DNA from: CAZAMB01 sp964501365
GTDB lineage: Bacteria; Planctomycetota; Phycisphaerae; UBA1845
Direction: 5' to 3'
Length of the DNA: 64,000 nt
Assembly: GCA_964501365.1 (NCBI GenBank)
Contig: CAZCST010000001.1
Location: 124,001 to 188,000, forward strand
Part shown: piece after piece, positions 18,338 to 27,402 of the stretch
How positions within the stretch are numbered: position 1 is the first letter of the stretch
Layout: the number at the start of each line of letters is the position of its first letter
Notes under the pieces: model-generated
What the model was told of the DNA's origin: nothing
Database searches by the model: none
What the model saw: only the letters and a program-made list of their open reading frames with translations
Program-made: the position numbers and the translations under genes

Positions 18338-20122
18338 CTACTCCGCCGCGGGGCGACGGGAGTACATCACCTTGGCGCCGATGAGAAGTGCCAATGCCAG
18401 AATGGCAATGCCCCATTGCGACATGGTCGGAATTCCGCCTGAAGAGCCGCAATCGCCATCGGCTTCGCAGCACAGTCCAACATCGTTGCAGTGCGAGCCG
18501 ACACCCCTTGGGGTTCCACCGCGGGCCTGGCAACAGAACGGATCGATCTCGATGCAGGTTTCATTTTCCTGGCAGCAGGCCTGCGGAGTCGTGCAGGTGG
18601 TGCTGCCCGGCAGCGGAATGCCTTCCTGTCCCAGGCAAACTGTCGTCGTCGGAACGGGCCCGCAGGTCCCGTCGAGGAAGCAGCAGTTGGCCGATGGCGT
18701 CTGGCCGCACGGCGGATTGAACACCACCGTCGCGCAAGTTGAACCATCACCGCCGTAGCGTCCGCCCTGTCCGACGCAATTCACCTGGCTGATCGCGTTG
18801 ATGCAATTCCCGGTGGCGCTGATGCAGCAAGCGCCCGTACCCAGCGGCGGCTGCACGCAGGTGCGCACCACGTCCACGTCGCCCAGGCCGGTTTTGTCCT
18901 GCTGCGTAATCTCGTCATCCAGGTCGACATAATAGCTGTTGAGCAGGGACCCCGTGCCCACGGGCGTAATCTGCAATCCGTAAATATTGTTGGGATTTGG
19001 ACCCGGCGAATTCAAATCCAGCGCGTCGGCCATAAAGATCGCGAGATCACCGGGGTTACATTCGTCGTCTTCGACGCAATCGGTGTAATCGACACCGCCG
19101 GCAGAGTTGGTGCGGCCGCACATTGCAAGATAGAGACCCACGTCGTACTGATTGGTCAGCGCCCAGGCGAGGTGGCCGCCTGCGTATTGCAAATCTGCGG
19201 AGATATGCGGAAACGTTCCGTTGTCGCTGTTCATTCCCCTGGTTCCCACGAGCATGTTGCCGGACTCCGAGAAAGCCAGATCGGCCACCGGCTGCGTGGT
19301 GGGACAGTTTGGGCCCACCGGAGGCAAGGTGACTTCAAGGAGCTCAGGACCATTGAAGGAACCGTTGGCATTCAGCGCGATGGACCAGACCTGATTGGGA
19401 GAACCTGGCCTGCCTGCGTCTTCTGTCCAGCGACCAAAATAAAGTCGGCCGTCGTTGCGATTGACCTGGATGCCCCAGAGCCGCTCGCCGAGGGGGGCGT
19501 ATCCGGGCTGGTTATCGTCGGCGGCAAATGGGTCGTAGGTGTCAATGATTGCGCCGGCAAAACTCAAACGGTAGATTTTTCCGTCTTCATAATTGGTGAC
19601 GTAAAACTGGCGATTTCGTGGATCGAAGGCGATATTGCCCAGACCTTCGGAGTTATTGGGAAGCGTGGCGAACGGAGTGATCGCGCCCGTCGTACCGTCG
19701 ATCTTCATGATCCTGCCGTCCGGAGACCCGTTGAAGAATAGCGAAGTGGACGTCACATAGATGTTGGGATTCGGATCGTTGTCGAGTTCAAGGCCGAAAA
19801 CGATTCCAAGATTGGTCGCGTTCCAAACGTCTGCTGCATTATTTGTCGGATTGGGCATCTCGTTGTGATACTGCGGCGCCGGCCAGTTGCTGATACAGGG
19901 TGGGTTCTGGCTCGCAGTCGTACACGTCGGAACGGGCACGCCGTTGCAATCAGGATTTCGAATATCGTAAATTCCAACTACAAACCCATCCGCATTCACA
20001 TATGGCGAAAAGGTGGTTACCGCCTGATTGGGCAGCAAAGGAAGCTGAGCGCTTGCGCTCTGGGATGTCATCGTGATGGTGGCGATGAATCCAAAAATGC
20101 CAGCGATTCGTGCGAACAACAT
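18338..20122 (-). CDS. Exported IPTL-CTERM sorted protein with propeller-like domain
   Basis: A 594-residue surface protein. The ATG at 20122 has GGAGGG 8 bases upstream and begins a signal peptide (FARIAGIFGFIATITMTSQSASA). Residues about 30-400 look like an NHL/SMP-30-type propeller (FDPRNRQFYVTNYEDGKIYRL). A Cys-rich region follows, with repeated (A)CC..(D)GTC units (ACCISATGNC, NCCFLDGTC, ACCQENETC). The C-terminus is GGIPTMSQWG, a hydrophobic helix and the basic tail YSRRPAAE, the IPTL-CTERM signal, which other systems process by an exosortase/archaeosortase-like enzyme. No such enzyme is encoded in this window. It has its own terminator. Confidence 0.88.
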   Translation of the reverse strand: MLFARIAGIFGFIATITMTSQSASAQLPLLPNQAVTTFSPYVNADGFVVGIYDIRNPDCNGVPVPTCTTASQNPPCISNWPAPQYHNEMPNPTNNAADVWNATNLGIVFGLELDNDPNPNIYVTSTSLFFNGSPDGRIMKIDGTTGAITPFATLPNNSEGLGNIAFDPRNRQFYVTNYEDGKIYRLSFAGAIIDTYDPFAADDNQPGYAPLGERLWGIQVNRNDGRLYFGRWTEDAGRPGSPNQVWSIALNANGSFNGPELLEVTLPPVGPNCPTTQPVADLAFSESGNMLVGTRGMNSDNGTFPHISADLQYAGGHLAWALTNQYDVGLYLAMCGRTNSAGGVDYTDCVEDDECNPGDLAIFMADALDLNSPGPNPNNIYGLQITPVGTGSLLNSYYVDLDDEITQQDKTGLGDVDVVRTCVQPPLGTGACCISATGNCINAISQVNCVGQGGRYGGDGSTCATVVFNPPCGQTPSANCCFLDGTCGPVPTTTVCLGQEGIPLPGSTTCTTPQACCQENETCIEIDPFCCQARGGTPRGVGSHCNDVGLCCEADGDCGSSGGIPTMSQWGIAILALALLIGAKVMYSRRPAAE

Positions 20123-20369
20123 GAGTAGACCCTCCGTCAAATCGGGAATTACGATTCGCGCAGCACATGCCGCGCGCTTACAGAAACATCAAGCCTGCGA
20201 TCCACTGGATCGCAGCTCTACGTACGCAAATGAAACAGTCAGGACCCCCAAAGCGATGTGCGGCTCGATTCCCCAATCGAGTTCACGCGCCAAGCATGTT
20301 ATCTAATATCGGGTCTGAGTTCAACGATCTCCAGTTTTCCTGGTCCCAAAACCCGGGCGAGCGCTTAGA

Positions 20370-21143
20370 ATGCCGCGCATGGACGTGGTTGTTGCGGAAA
20401 ATCTCGTGAAGTCTTTTCCCGTTCCCGATGGAGGCGAATCCCGCGCCGTAAGTGGGCTGAGTTTTTGTGTTGCGGAAGGAAGCATTTATGGGCTTCTGGG
20501 TCCCAACGGCGCGGGCAAGACGACCTCGCTACGGATGCTGAGCGGACTGATGGCGCCGACCAGCGGGTCTGCCCGGCTCGCGGGGTATGATATCACCACG
20601 CAACCCGATCAGGTCAAACGCGTGCTTGGTTTCCTCACCGCAAACACAGGGCTGTATCAACGACTCAACGCCCGCGAATTGCTGATTTATTTTGCACAGT
20701 TGCACGGGATGGAACGCGACGCGGCGGAATTTAGAGCGGGTTACTTGATTACCCGATTGGGGATCGAGAGCTTTGCACGATTACGCTGCGGGGCGCTTTC
20801 GACCGGACAAAAGCAACGCGTGAACATCGCACGGGCGCTGGTGGCCGATCCTCCCGTGCTCATCATGGACGAGCCGACACTGGGGCTGGATGTTCTCAGT
20901 AATCGCGTGATCCTGGACTTCATTCGTCGCGAACGCGACGCCGGCAAGACCATCATTCTGTCCACCCACTATCTCGACGAGGCCGAGACCATGTGCGACA
21001 AGATCGGACTTCTGCACAACGGCAGACTGGTGGCGGAAGGAGATCTGTCCACACTGCAATCCATCTCCGGCGAAGAGCGGCTCAGCAATATCTTTTTGAA
21101 GGTCATTGGTGTCCTTGACGGCGCGGAGATGTCGCCTGCATGA
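20370..21143 (+). CDS. NatA-like ABC transporter ATP-binding protein
   Basis: A 257-residue ATPase for the fused permease encoded next. Walker A is GPNGAGKT at 44-51, the signature is LSTGQKQRV (Thr replacing the second Gly, as in NatA proteins), Walker B is VLIMDEPTLGLD and the switch His is in STHYLDEAE. Family members export sodium, antibiotics or peptides. The ATG at 20370 has a weak GAG site; a second Met at residue 4 is possible. It overlaps the permease start by ATGA. The 247 bases upstream, back to the divergent IPTL-CTERM gene, hold no gene. Confidence 0.92.
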   Translation: MPRMDVVVAENLVKSFPVPDGGESRAVSGLSFCVAEGSIYGLLGPNGAGKTTSLRMLSGLMAPTSGSARLAGYDITTQPDQVKRVLGFLTANTGLYQRLNARELLIYFAQLHGMERDAAEFRAGYLITRLGIESFARLRCGALSTGQKQRVNIARALVADPPVLIMDEPTLGLDVLSNRVILDFIRRERDAGKTIILSTHYLDEAETMCDKIGLLHNGRLVAEGDLSTLQSISGEERLSNIFLKVIGVLDGAEMSPA

Positions 21144-23293
21144 GATATCACCGCCGCATTCGCACGATCTATGCCAAGGAGCTCGTCGACATACTGCGCG
21201 ATCACCGCACGCTGATTGCGATGATTGTCGTACCGATCGTGCTGTATCCGCTACTCATGCTGGGATCGGTTCAGGCGGTCAGCTTTCAGGCGGGTAAGAT
21301 CGAAGAAGAAGCGATTCACGCCAGCGTGCTCAACACGGCACAGGGCCGCATTCTTCTCGATTTGGTAAAGACGGATCGGCTGGTGTCGCTCCCGGACGCA
21401 ACCACCACACACGATGAGGAGCAAGGGTTCACACAGGCCGCACCGATTCCCGAGGACGGATTGATCGTCACGACGGCGGATTCCATTGAAGACATGGACC
21501 GGCAAATCCGGGAACGGCAGGTTCATCTGGGCGTCGTATTCGATCGCGACAACTTGATTGACGATCCGGCAATCCAGAACAAGATATCGTGGCGCTATGA
21601 CAAGGAGGATGTTCGCGGGGCCGCTGCCCAAATGCGGCTAGATGAAATCGTCAGGCGAGTCGCCCGGCGGACCGTCGAAGCGCGCAAGACATCAGCCCAA
21701 CTTCCGCAGGCCTTTGATGAGCCGTTCGCCCTTGAGTCCGTGGATATTTCCTCCCCCCCGTCGATCCTGGGCCAGATTCTGCCGCTGATCCTGGTGTTGA
21801 TGACCATTACCGGTGCGATCTATCCGGCGATCGATTTGACGGCGGGCGAACGCGAGCGCGGCACGCTCGAATCGCTGATGGTCACGCCTGTTCCGGTCAT
21901 CGACCTGATCGTTGGAAAGTTTCTGGTGGTCACGACGGTCGCGCTGATGGGCGCGGCGCTCAACCTTACAAGCGTCACTGCCACCGTCTATTTTGGCGGT
22001 TTCGGTCAACTCATCGCCAGGACCGGCGGTTCGATGCCTTTGGGCACGATGTTCTTCATTCTGCTTGCGCTCATTCCCTTCGCCGTGCTGATGTCGGCGA
22101 TCATGATCGCGGTGTGCAGCTTCGCGCGAACATTTAAGGAAGCTCAGAACTACGTCACGCCCGTGATCCTGGCCGTGCTGATTCCCGGCGGAATCGCCGC
22201 ACTCCCCGCGACGCGGCTCGAAGGCGTGATGATGGTCATGCCGGTGGGCAACATGGTTCTGCTCGCGCGCGACATGCTGCTGGGAGCGCATATTCCGGCG
22301 TGGGCGGTATTCATGGTGATCCTGTCCACGACCCTGTATGCCGGGGCCGCAGTTGCAGTTGCAGCGGGAGTTTTTGGACGTGAGTCGGTGGTATTCAGCG
22401 ATGCGGCGTCGCTCGGCGCATTCTTTCGACGGCGCACGATCAAACCGCGATCACGCCCCACGATTTCCATGGTGTTGCTGGTGGTCTCCCTGTTCTTCCC
22501 CATATGGTTCTTTGTTCAGGGATACCTGTCCCCGCAGCCCAACCAGGATGCCCGTGTGTTGCTCTTCGCGTCGGCCTGGCTCATGCCGATCCTCTTTGTC
22601 GGCGTTCCGTTGATCATCCTCGTGTATTGGAAAATCAACTGGAGAGAATCATTCTCCCTGCGGATCCCTCCGCTGCGATATGTCGTCGCGGCGTTGCTGG
22701 TCGGCGCATCGGCCTGGGCGCCGGCGCAGGAAGTGAGCGTCTTTCAGCAGAGACTTCTGGGTACACCCGAGGCCGTAGTGCGCAGCGCGGAATTGCTGAC
22801 GGTGACATTGCGTACCATGCCGCTCTGGGAAGTCATCCTGGTGCTCGCGCTGGTTCCGGCACTATGCGAAGAGCTCCTGTTTCGCGGGTTTCTCCTGGGC
22901 GGTGTGGGGTCCGTGACGGGCAAGTGGGGAGGCCTCCTGCTGTCGGCGGCCATCTTCGGCGTGTTCCATTTCTTCCTTTTTCGGTTCACGGTGACGGCCG
23001 GGCTTGGGATCGTGCTGGGGCTTCTCTGCTGGCAGTCCCGTTCGATCTGGCCGGGTGTTCTGGCTCATTTTCTGCACAACGCTCTCGGGGCGGTCATGAG
23101 CGTTTATCCTGACCAGTTTCAATTCCTCCAGTCAAACAGCGAATCGCAATGGTCACATGTCAAATCGCCGTATCTGGCTGCCGCATTGATTGTGTTTGCG
23201 GTCGGGTTGGTGCTCGCCGCAAGCAAATCACGGGGTCGAAGCGAAGGTGAGATCGCGTCGGACACGAAAGTTGCTGCATTGGCCAGCGTTTGA
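21140..23293 (+). CDS. NatB-type ABC permease fused to a CPBP intramembrane protease
   Basis: A 717-residue two-part membrane protein. Residues 1-420 are a NatB/ABC-2 permease: one N-terminal membrane helix (TLIAMIVVPIVLYPLLML), a periplasmic domain of about 180 residues, then a block of five or six helices with GERERGTLESLMVTPV. After a short linker with two more helices, residues about 560-680 form a CPBP (Abi/CAAX protease-like) domain with EELLFRGF, FGVFHFF and HFLHNALG, the three conserved metal-site motifs. The partner ATPase overlaps its start. The fusion could couple export to processing of a peptide; that is inference. It stops 10 bases short of the convergent pseudoprotease gene. 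Confidence 0.9.
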   Translation: MRYHRRIRTIYAKELVDILRDHRTLIAMIVVPIVLYPLLMLGSVQAVSFQAGKIEEEAIHASVLNTAQGRILLDLVKTDRLVSLPDATTTHDEEQGFTQAAPIPEDGLIVTTADSIEDMDRQIRERQVHLGVVFDRDNLIDDPAIQNKISWRYDKEDVRGAAAQMRLDEIVRRVARRTVEARKTSAQLPQAFDEPFALESVDISSPPSILGQILPLILVLMTITGAIYPAIDLTAGERERGTLESLMVTPVPVIDLIVGKFLVVTTVALMGAALNLTSVTATVYFGGFGQLIARTGGSMPLGTMFFILLALIPFAVLMSAIMIAVCSFARTFKEAQNYVTPVILAVLIPGGIAALPATRLEGVMMVMPVGNMVLLARDMLLGAHIPAWAVFMVILSTTLYAGAAVAVAAGVFGRESVVFSDAASLGAFFRRRTIKPRSRPTISMVLLVVSLFFPIWFFVQGYLSPQPNQDARVLLFASAWLMPILFVGVPLIILVYWKINWRESFSLRIPPLRYVVAALLVGASAWAPAQEVSVFQQRLLGTPEAVVRSAELLTVTLRTMPLWEVILVLALVPALCEELLFRGFLLGGVGSVTGKWGGLLLSAAIFGVFHFFLFRFTVTAGLGIVLGLLCWQSRSIWPGVLAHFLHNALGAVMSVYPDQFQFLQSNSESQWSHVKSPYLAAALIVFAVGLVLAASKSRGRSEGEIASDTKVAALASV

Positions 23294-23303
23294 AAGCAAA
23301 GAG

Positions 23304-24572
23304 TCACGGCTCATCGGGAGGAGGTTCTTCTTCCGCGGGAGGCTTGTCGGCGGGTGATTCCTGGGGTGCGGCGGGGTCGAACGGCTCCGGAAGGTCGGGC
23401 AGGGCCCCTAGGTTGCGGCTTTCTGCAAGGACGACTTTCAGCGGAATCGTTTTTCCATCACGCTCGACTTCGATCTCGACCGCTTCGCCCGCCGGAATCA
23501 TGTAGAGGGCCTGCATCAGTTGGCCGAAATGGCGGACGGGCGACCCGTCGGCCTTCACAATCTTGTCTCCGATCTGCACTCCGGCGTCGCGCGACGGTGA
23601 CGGATCGGCGATATTCTGCACCACAACGCCATCAACCACTCGCGGATTGAGCGAAACTCCGAGCCAGCCACGATAAAACGAGCGTCCCGTCCGTAGTTCC
23701 TTGACGATCGCATCGAGGCGATGGCGGGGAACCGCGAATCCGACTCCGGAGTCATACATTTCCACACCGGCCAGCTCGCCGGGACGCTGTGCCATCGGCA
23801 CGGTCATGCCGACAACTCGACCCTGAATGTCGCACAAGGGTCCGCCGAAGGTAATCGGACTGAGCTTGGCGTCCGTCTGAATTGCGTTGCCGTGCATGCG
23901 ATTCTTGGCGCTTACGATTCCCACTGACATCGACGGCTCGTTTCCCCCCAGCCCGAATCCAAAGGCAATCGCCCATTGTCCGACGCGCACGTCTTCAAAG
24001 TCAGCCCATGTCGGAACCGACAAATTTGCGGCATCCACCTTCAACAGTGCGATCTTGCGGACCTGATCCCGTGCAACGAGGTCTGCGGCCACCATTCTCC
24101 CGTCGGCCAGAGTCACCGAAATGAGCGCCGGATCGCGCACAAAGTTGAAACTGCTGGTGACGATGTAGCCGTCCTCGGAATACACGAAACCCGTCGTTGG
24201 CCCATCGGCCACAACGAAGCCCGAGCCGAGCGTTTCCTGGAACGGTCTTTGTGTGCGCTTGGGCGGGGGAGGCGGACCCTCCGGATTTTCGTCGGCGGGT
24301 TCCGGGTCGGGCTGCTGATCCTTCGCAACGGGTTGAGTTCCTCCTACGGTTTCAATTTTTACCAGCGAGGGTCTGATTCTCGCCGCGACTGCACGAAACC
24401 GCTCCTGCGCGGCCTTGAGAGACTCAACGGAGTTCACGTCCGAATCCGCCGCCTGCACCAAGAGTGCAGGGGCCATCACCAAGTTGAGCAGGAAGAAAAG
24501 GCGACAGGGTATAACGCCGAAACGCCGCAACGTCGAAACAGTGAAACCCGTCAGATGTTTGCGTCGAATCAT
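23304..24572 (-). CDS. HtrA-like PDZ protein, catalytic triad lost (pseudoprotease B)
   Basis: A 422-residue exported trypsin-fold protein plus PDZ domain. Aligned by eye with the intact paralogue at 25666-27402, all catalytic residues are replaced: His to Phe142 (VTSSFNF for LTNFHVV), Asp to Lys173 (QVRKIALL for PVGDVAMF) and Ser to Phe242 (PITFGGPL for PGNSGGPL), while surrounding residues are conserved (GSGFV, VGQWAIAFG, IQTDAKLSP). A Pro-rich insert lies at 85-108, a PDZ domain at about 300-390 and an acidic Pro-rich tail at 395-422. The start at 24572 gives an ATGA overlap with the gene before it. Its signal-peptide region is partly encoded by a word repeat. It is probably a non-catalytic binding or regulatory partner. 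Confidence 0.88.
   Translation of the reverse strand: MIRRKHLTGFTVSTLRRFGVIPCRLFFLLNLVMAPALLVQAADSDVNSVESLKAAQERFRAVAARIRPSLVKIETVGGTQPVAKDQQPDPEPADENPEGPPPPPKRTQRPFQETLGSGFVVADGPTTGFVYSEDGYIVTSSFNFVRDPALISVTLADGRMVAADLVARDQVRKIALLKVDAANLSVPTWADFEDVRVGQWAIAFGFGLGGNEPSMSVGIVSAKNRMHGNAIQTDAKLSPITFGGPLCDIQGRVVGMTVPMAQRPGELAGVEMYDSGVGFAVPRHRLDAIVKELRTGRSFYRGWLGVSLNPRVVDGVVVQNIADPSPSRDAGVQIGDKIVKADGSPVRHFGQLMQALYMIPAGEAVEIEVERDGKTIPLKVVLAESRNLGALPDLPEPFDPAAPQESPADKPPAEEEPPPDEP
24511..24550. repeat. Word repeat at the 5' end of the pseudoprotease B gene
   Basis: Variants of AACGCCGAA, ACGCCGCAA, CGTCGAAAC and AGTGAAACC, read antisense as the TGFTVSTLRRFGVIP part of the leader. Confidence 0.6.
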
Positions 24573-25669
24573 GGTTTTTCTGGCTCCAAACGGACGCTGA
24601 TGATGCGGCGGTCGCGGCGGATGACCAGGTCGATCGGCTCTTTGGGGCTCAATAATTTCCAACGATCATCGAATTCCCGCACATCGGCCACATTCGCCTG
24701 ATTGATCGAGAGTATCAAATCGTCCTTCTGTACGCCTGCTTTTTCCGCAGACGATCCCTTTCGGACTCGTTCGACAAACGGAGGCAAATCCTTGTACCCG
24801 GTTCGCGAAAGCCGCAGCCCCACATCCAAAATTGATGCCGAGTCGTCATCTTGCGGGCGCTTGGCGACTTTTGTCCTCGACGCATTCGCCGGGTCGTTTG
24901 CCTCACGCAGAAACTCTGCAAGGACGTCGCGCGGAATGGCATAATTGAACTGCGTATGCGTGCGATTGGAAACCACCACCCGCCCCACCATGCCCACGAA
25001 CCGCCCATCGACATCCACCACCGCGCTGCCCGGAGCACCGGGGTTGCTGGTAATCGCGTCGATCACCAGAACATCTCCGCGATAGGGAAAATCCTTCACT
25101 TTTCGCCGCGCGTCCAGACGCGTTCTCAGGGAATAAATCCCGTGGGCAATGGAAACCGGCTCCGCACCGTCCGCCACCTTGAAAGGGTTGCCCGCCGCAA
25201 CAACCCAGTCGCCGACCTGCAGATCGGGGCAGGGCGAACCCTGCGAGCCTTCGGCCTGGGTCGTCCGGCACGAAACATCGAAGAACGGAAACGGATCAAG
25301 CGTCGTTGCGGGAGAGGCGACGGACTGCCGGCCGCCGGGTGTCACCAAGGGGCGACCTTTGAGTTGAAGCAGGGCAAGCTGTCGCTCGGAATCCCGAAAC
25401 ATCACGTCGGCTTCATAGGTTTTGCCATCGCTTGTCACCGCGCGGATATGTTCTGAATCGATGAGCAAGGACAGCACCGTCAAGACCATTCCGTCGGCCG
25501 AAACTAGCACGCCGCTGCCATAGCCTGATTCTTTGCCCACTCCCAGGCCATACAGCTTTACCACTCGTGGCAATGCCTTTTCAACTGCAACGCGAAACCC
25601 ATCCGCATTCGTCATTGCAGGGCAAAGAACGCAAACAACAGGAGCAAGAAGAGCCAGCCGACGCTTCAT
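24569..25669 (-). CDS. HtrA-like PDZ protein, catalytic triad lost (pseudoprotease A)
   Basis: A 366-residue exported trypsin-fold protein with a C-terminal PDZ domain (about 275-362, PFVERVRKGSSAEKAGVQ). The signal peptide is MKRRLALLAPVVCVLC and on to about residue 23. Compared with the active paralogue upstream, His is Ser67 (VLTVLSLL), Asp is Gln97 (DSERQLALL) and the nucleophile position is Pro213 (NPGAPGSAV); Ser215 nearby is not in the usual place. Cores such as GSGVLVSADG and VGDWVVAAGNPF are kept, so the fold is under selection while catalysis is not. It overlaps both neighbours by ATGA. Its role is unknown; a scaffold, inhibitor or substrate-recruiting subunit is inference. Confidence 0.88.
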   Translation of the reverse strand: MKRRLALLAPVVCVLCPAMTNADGFRVAVEKALPRVVKLYGLGVGKESGYGSGVLVSADGMVLTVLSLLIDSEHIRAVTSDGKTYEADVMFRDSERQLALLQLKGRPLVTPGGRQSVASPATTLDPFPFFDVSCRTTQAEGSQGSPCPDLQVGDWVVAAGNPFKVADGAEPVSIAHGIYSLRTRLDARRKVKDFPYRGDVLVIDAITSNPGAPGSAVVDVDGRFVGMVGRVVVSNRTHTQFNYAIPRDVLAEFLREANDPANASRTKVAKRPQDDDSASILDVGLRLSRTGYKDLPPFVERVRKGSSAEKAGVQKDDLILSINQANVADVREFDDRWKLLSPKEPIDLVIRRDRRIISVRLEPEKP

Positions 25670-27402
25670 TTCAGATCCCAGTTCGAAAGCAGCTCGCGAT
25701 AGCTCGAAGTCGCGGTGCGGACTTGCAGCGCGTGCGGAAGCATGAAACCCGAAGCCCAGTTGTAATCGGAAAGTTCAACCGTCGCCTGCTCGTTAGTGGC
25801 GATGTCGCGGGCGCGAATCCGCACCAGCCGACCGGTTTGTTGATCGAAGGAGAACTTGACCAGCGTACTGCCACCCAGCGGCCAATCAATGACTTCCAGC
25901 GGATCAAGAGAATCTTGCGCGCCTTTCTCGATGTCAGCCGCGCTTGCCTTATTCGCCGCGTCCGATCCCGACAACATGACCTCGGCGAGCTGCTCGTCGG
26001 GCAGCCGGGCAAGGAGCCGGTTTCGGAGAACGTACATCGCGTTGAGCACAATGCGCTCGCCAGTCGACAAATCCATCTTGTCGCCATCCTGCGTCAAATT
26101 CTTCGCCGCCGATGCGTCGTCGAAAACGATTTCATAACCGCGTGCCCCATCCTCGTGACGGCGTAGCATATGAATCGGCGCCTCGGTCATGGCCGTAATC
26201 TCATACTGTTCACTGATTTTCGGGCCGCCTGCGTCGGGTGAACTTTCCCGTCTGGCCGTCCATGTCCAGGTTTGCGGGAGTTCGGCGGACGCATCACGAA
26301 AGACAGCCCGGCGATAGCCATCGAGTACGCGGCGCACTTGTGTGAGGTTGTTCTGCCGATCCGCCGCAAACGGGAACCGCATCTTCGGGTTCACCGGGTC
26401 GAGTCGAACGGTTACTTCGCGTGGCTTTCCCTCTGTCTCCACCTTCAACACGACAGGCCAGTCCTCTGGGTACGTACCGAGCATGCTGGCTACGACATTC
26501 TGCCCACTCACGGTAACACCATCAAAAGTCAGCAATCGGTCGCCATTGTGGATGCGGGCGCGCTCCGCAGCCCCATTGTCTGCAACGTCGATGAACAATA
26601 TCTGGCCCATCTCCGGTTCGAAGACATTCGCGCCAAAGGTTCCGTGCCTCGCCAGTAGGCCCGCCCGCAGTGCAGGAATGAAGCGGCGGATTTGATTCGA
26701 AGAAATGGAGAACCCGTGGCCTACATTGAGCCGGCCGCGCGATCCCACGGAAATGCGACCGTTGATCCCAATCACTTCGCCCTGTGCGTTGAAAAGCGGC
26801 CCCCCGGAGTTGCCGGGGTTAATGGCCGCATCGACTTGAAGGCAATCCGAGTAGACTAAATTGCCATCCACGCCCTTTTGATAACGGTGTGTGCCGGACA
26901 CGACGCCGACGGATATGCTCGGCGTGTAATCCTCGCTGAGAATGAACGGGTTTCCTGCAGCGATGACCGCATCGCCGATTTGCACGCGGTCGGAGTCGCC
27001 CAGGGTAGCGAAGGGAAATACTTTTTCACCCTGTTCCGCGTCGGTCTTGAGGCGGAACATGGCCACGTCGCCAACCGGATCAATTCCCAGCACTTCGAGT
27101 TCGTAGAGTTTTCCATCGCTGAGTCCGCCCCAGCCCTTGCGTTTCTCCATCATGCCCGCAACGACGTGAAAATTCGTCAGGCCGTAGCCCTTCGCATCAA
27201 TCAACACACCCGAGCCGCCGCCGCGCTGCGCCGCATCGTGAATACAAACGGCGGCAGGCGAAATCTTGGCGATGGTCGCTATGAGTGCGGCTTCCGCATC
27301 CACCACAATGTCAGTCGATGGTTTGGTGGCATGATCCGCAACGTCACTGCGGACAACAGCGGGACCGACAAGAAAGCCAAGAATGGTGATGACTCGGATC
27401 AT
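25666..27402 (-). CDS. Exported HtrA/DegP-like serine protease with PDZ and extra C-terminal domain
   Basis: A 578-residue periplasmic or surface serine protease. After a signal peptide (1-18) the trypsin-like domain has an intact triad: His79 (LTNFHVV), Asp112 (VGDVAMF) and Ser199 (PGNSGGPL). A PDZ domain follows at about 255-340 (ILFIDVADNGAAERA). The remaining 230 residues form a beta-rich domain not usual in HtrA; it may resemble LolA/MucB-type sheets (QQTGRLVRIRARD), which is a guess. It is the only catalytically complete member of this operon and is followed by two inactive paralogues, each with a four-base overlap. Trimer assembly is expected from the family. Confidence 0.92.
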   Translation of the reverse strand: MIRVITILGFLVGPAVVRSDVADHATKPSTDIVVDAEAALIATIAKISPAAVCIHDAAQRGGGSGVLIDAKGYGLTNFHVVAGMMEKRKGWGGLSDGKLYELEVLGIDPVGDVAMFRLKTDAEQGEKVFPFATLGDSDRVQIGDAVIAAGNPFILSEDYTPSISVGVVSGTHRYQKGVDGNLVYSDCLQVDAAINPGNSGGPLFNAQGEVIGINGRISVGSRGRLNVGHGFSISSNQIRRFIPALRAGLLARHGTFGANVFEPEMGQILFIDVADNGAAERARIHNGDRLLTFDGVTVSGQNVVASMLGTYPEDWPVVLKVETEGKPREVTVRLDPVNPKMRFPFAADRQNNLTQVRRVLDGYRRAVFRDASAELPQTWTWTARRESSPDAGGPKISEQYEITAMTEAPIHMLRRHEDGARGYEIVFDDASAAKNLTQDGDKMDLSTGERIVLNAMYVLRNRLLARLPDEQLAEVMLSGSDAANKASAADIEKGAQDSLDPLEVIDWPLGGSTLVKFSFDQQTGRLVRIRARDIATNEQATVELSDYNWASGFMLPHALQVRTATSSYRELLSNWDLK

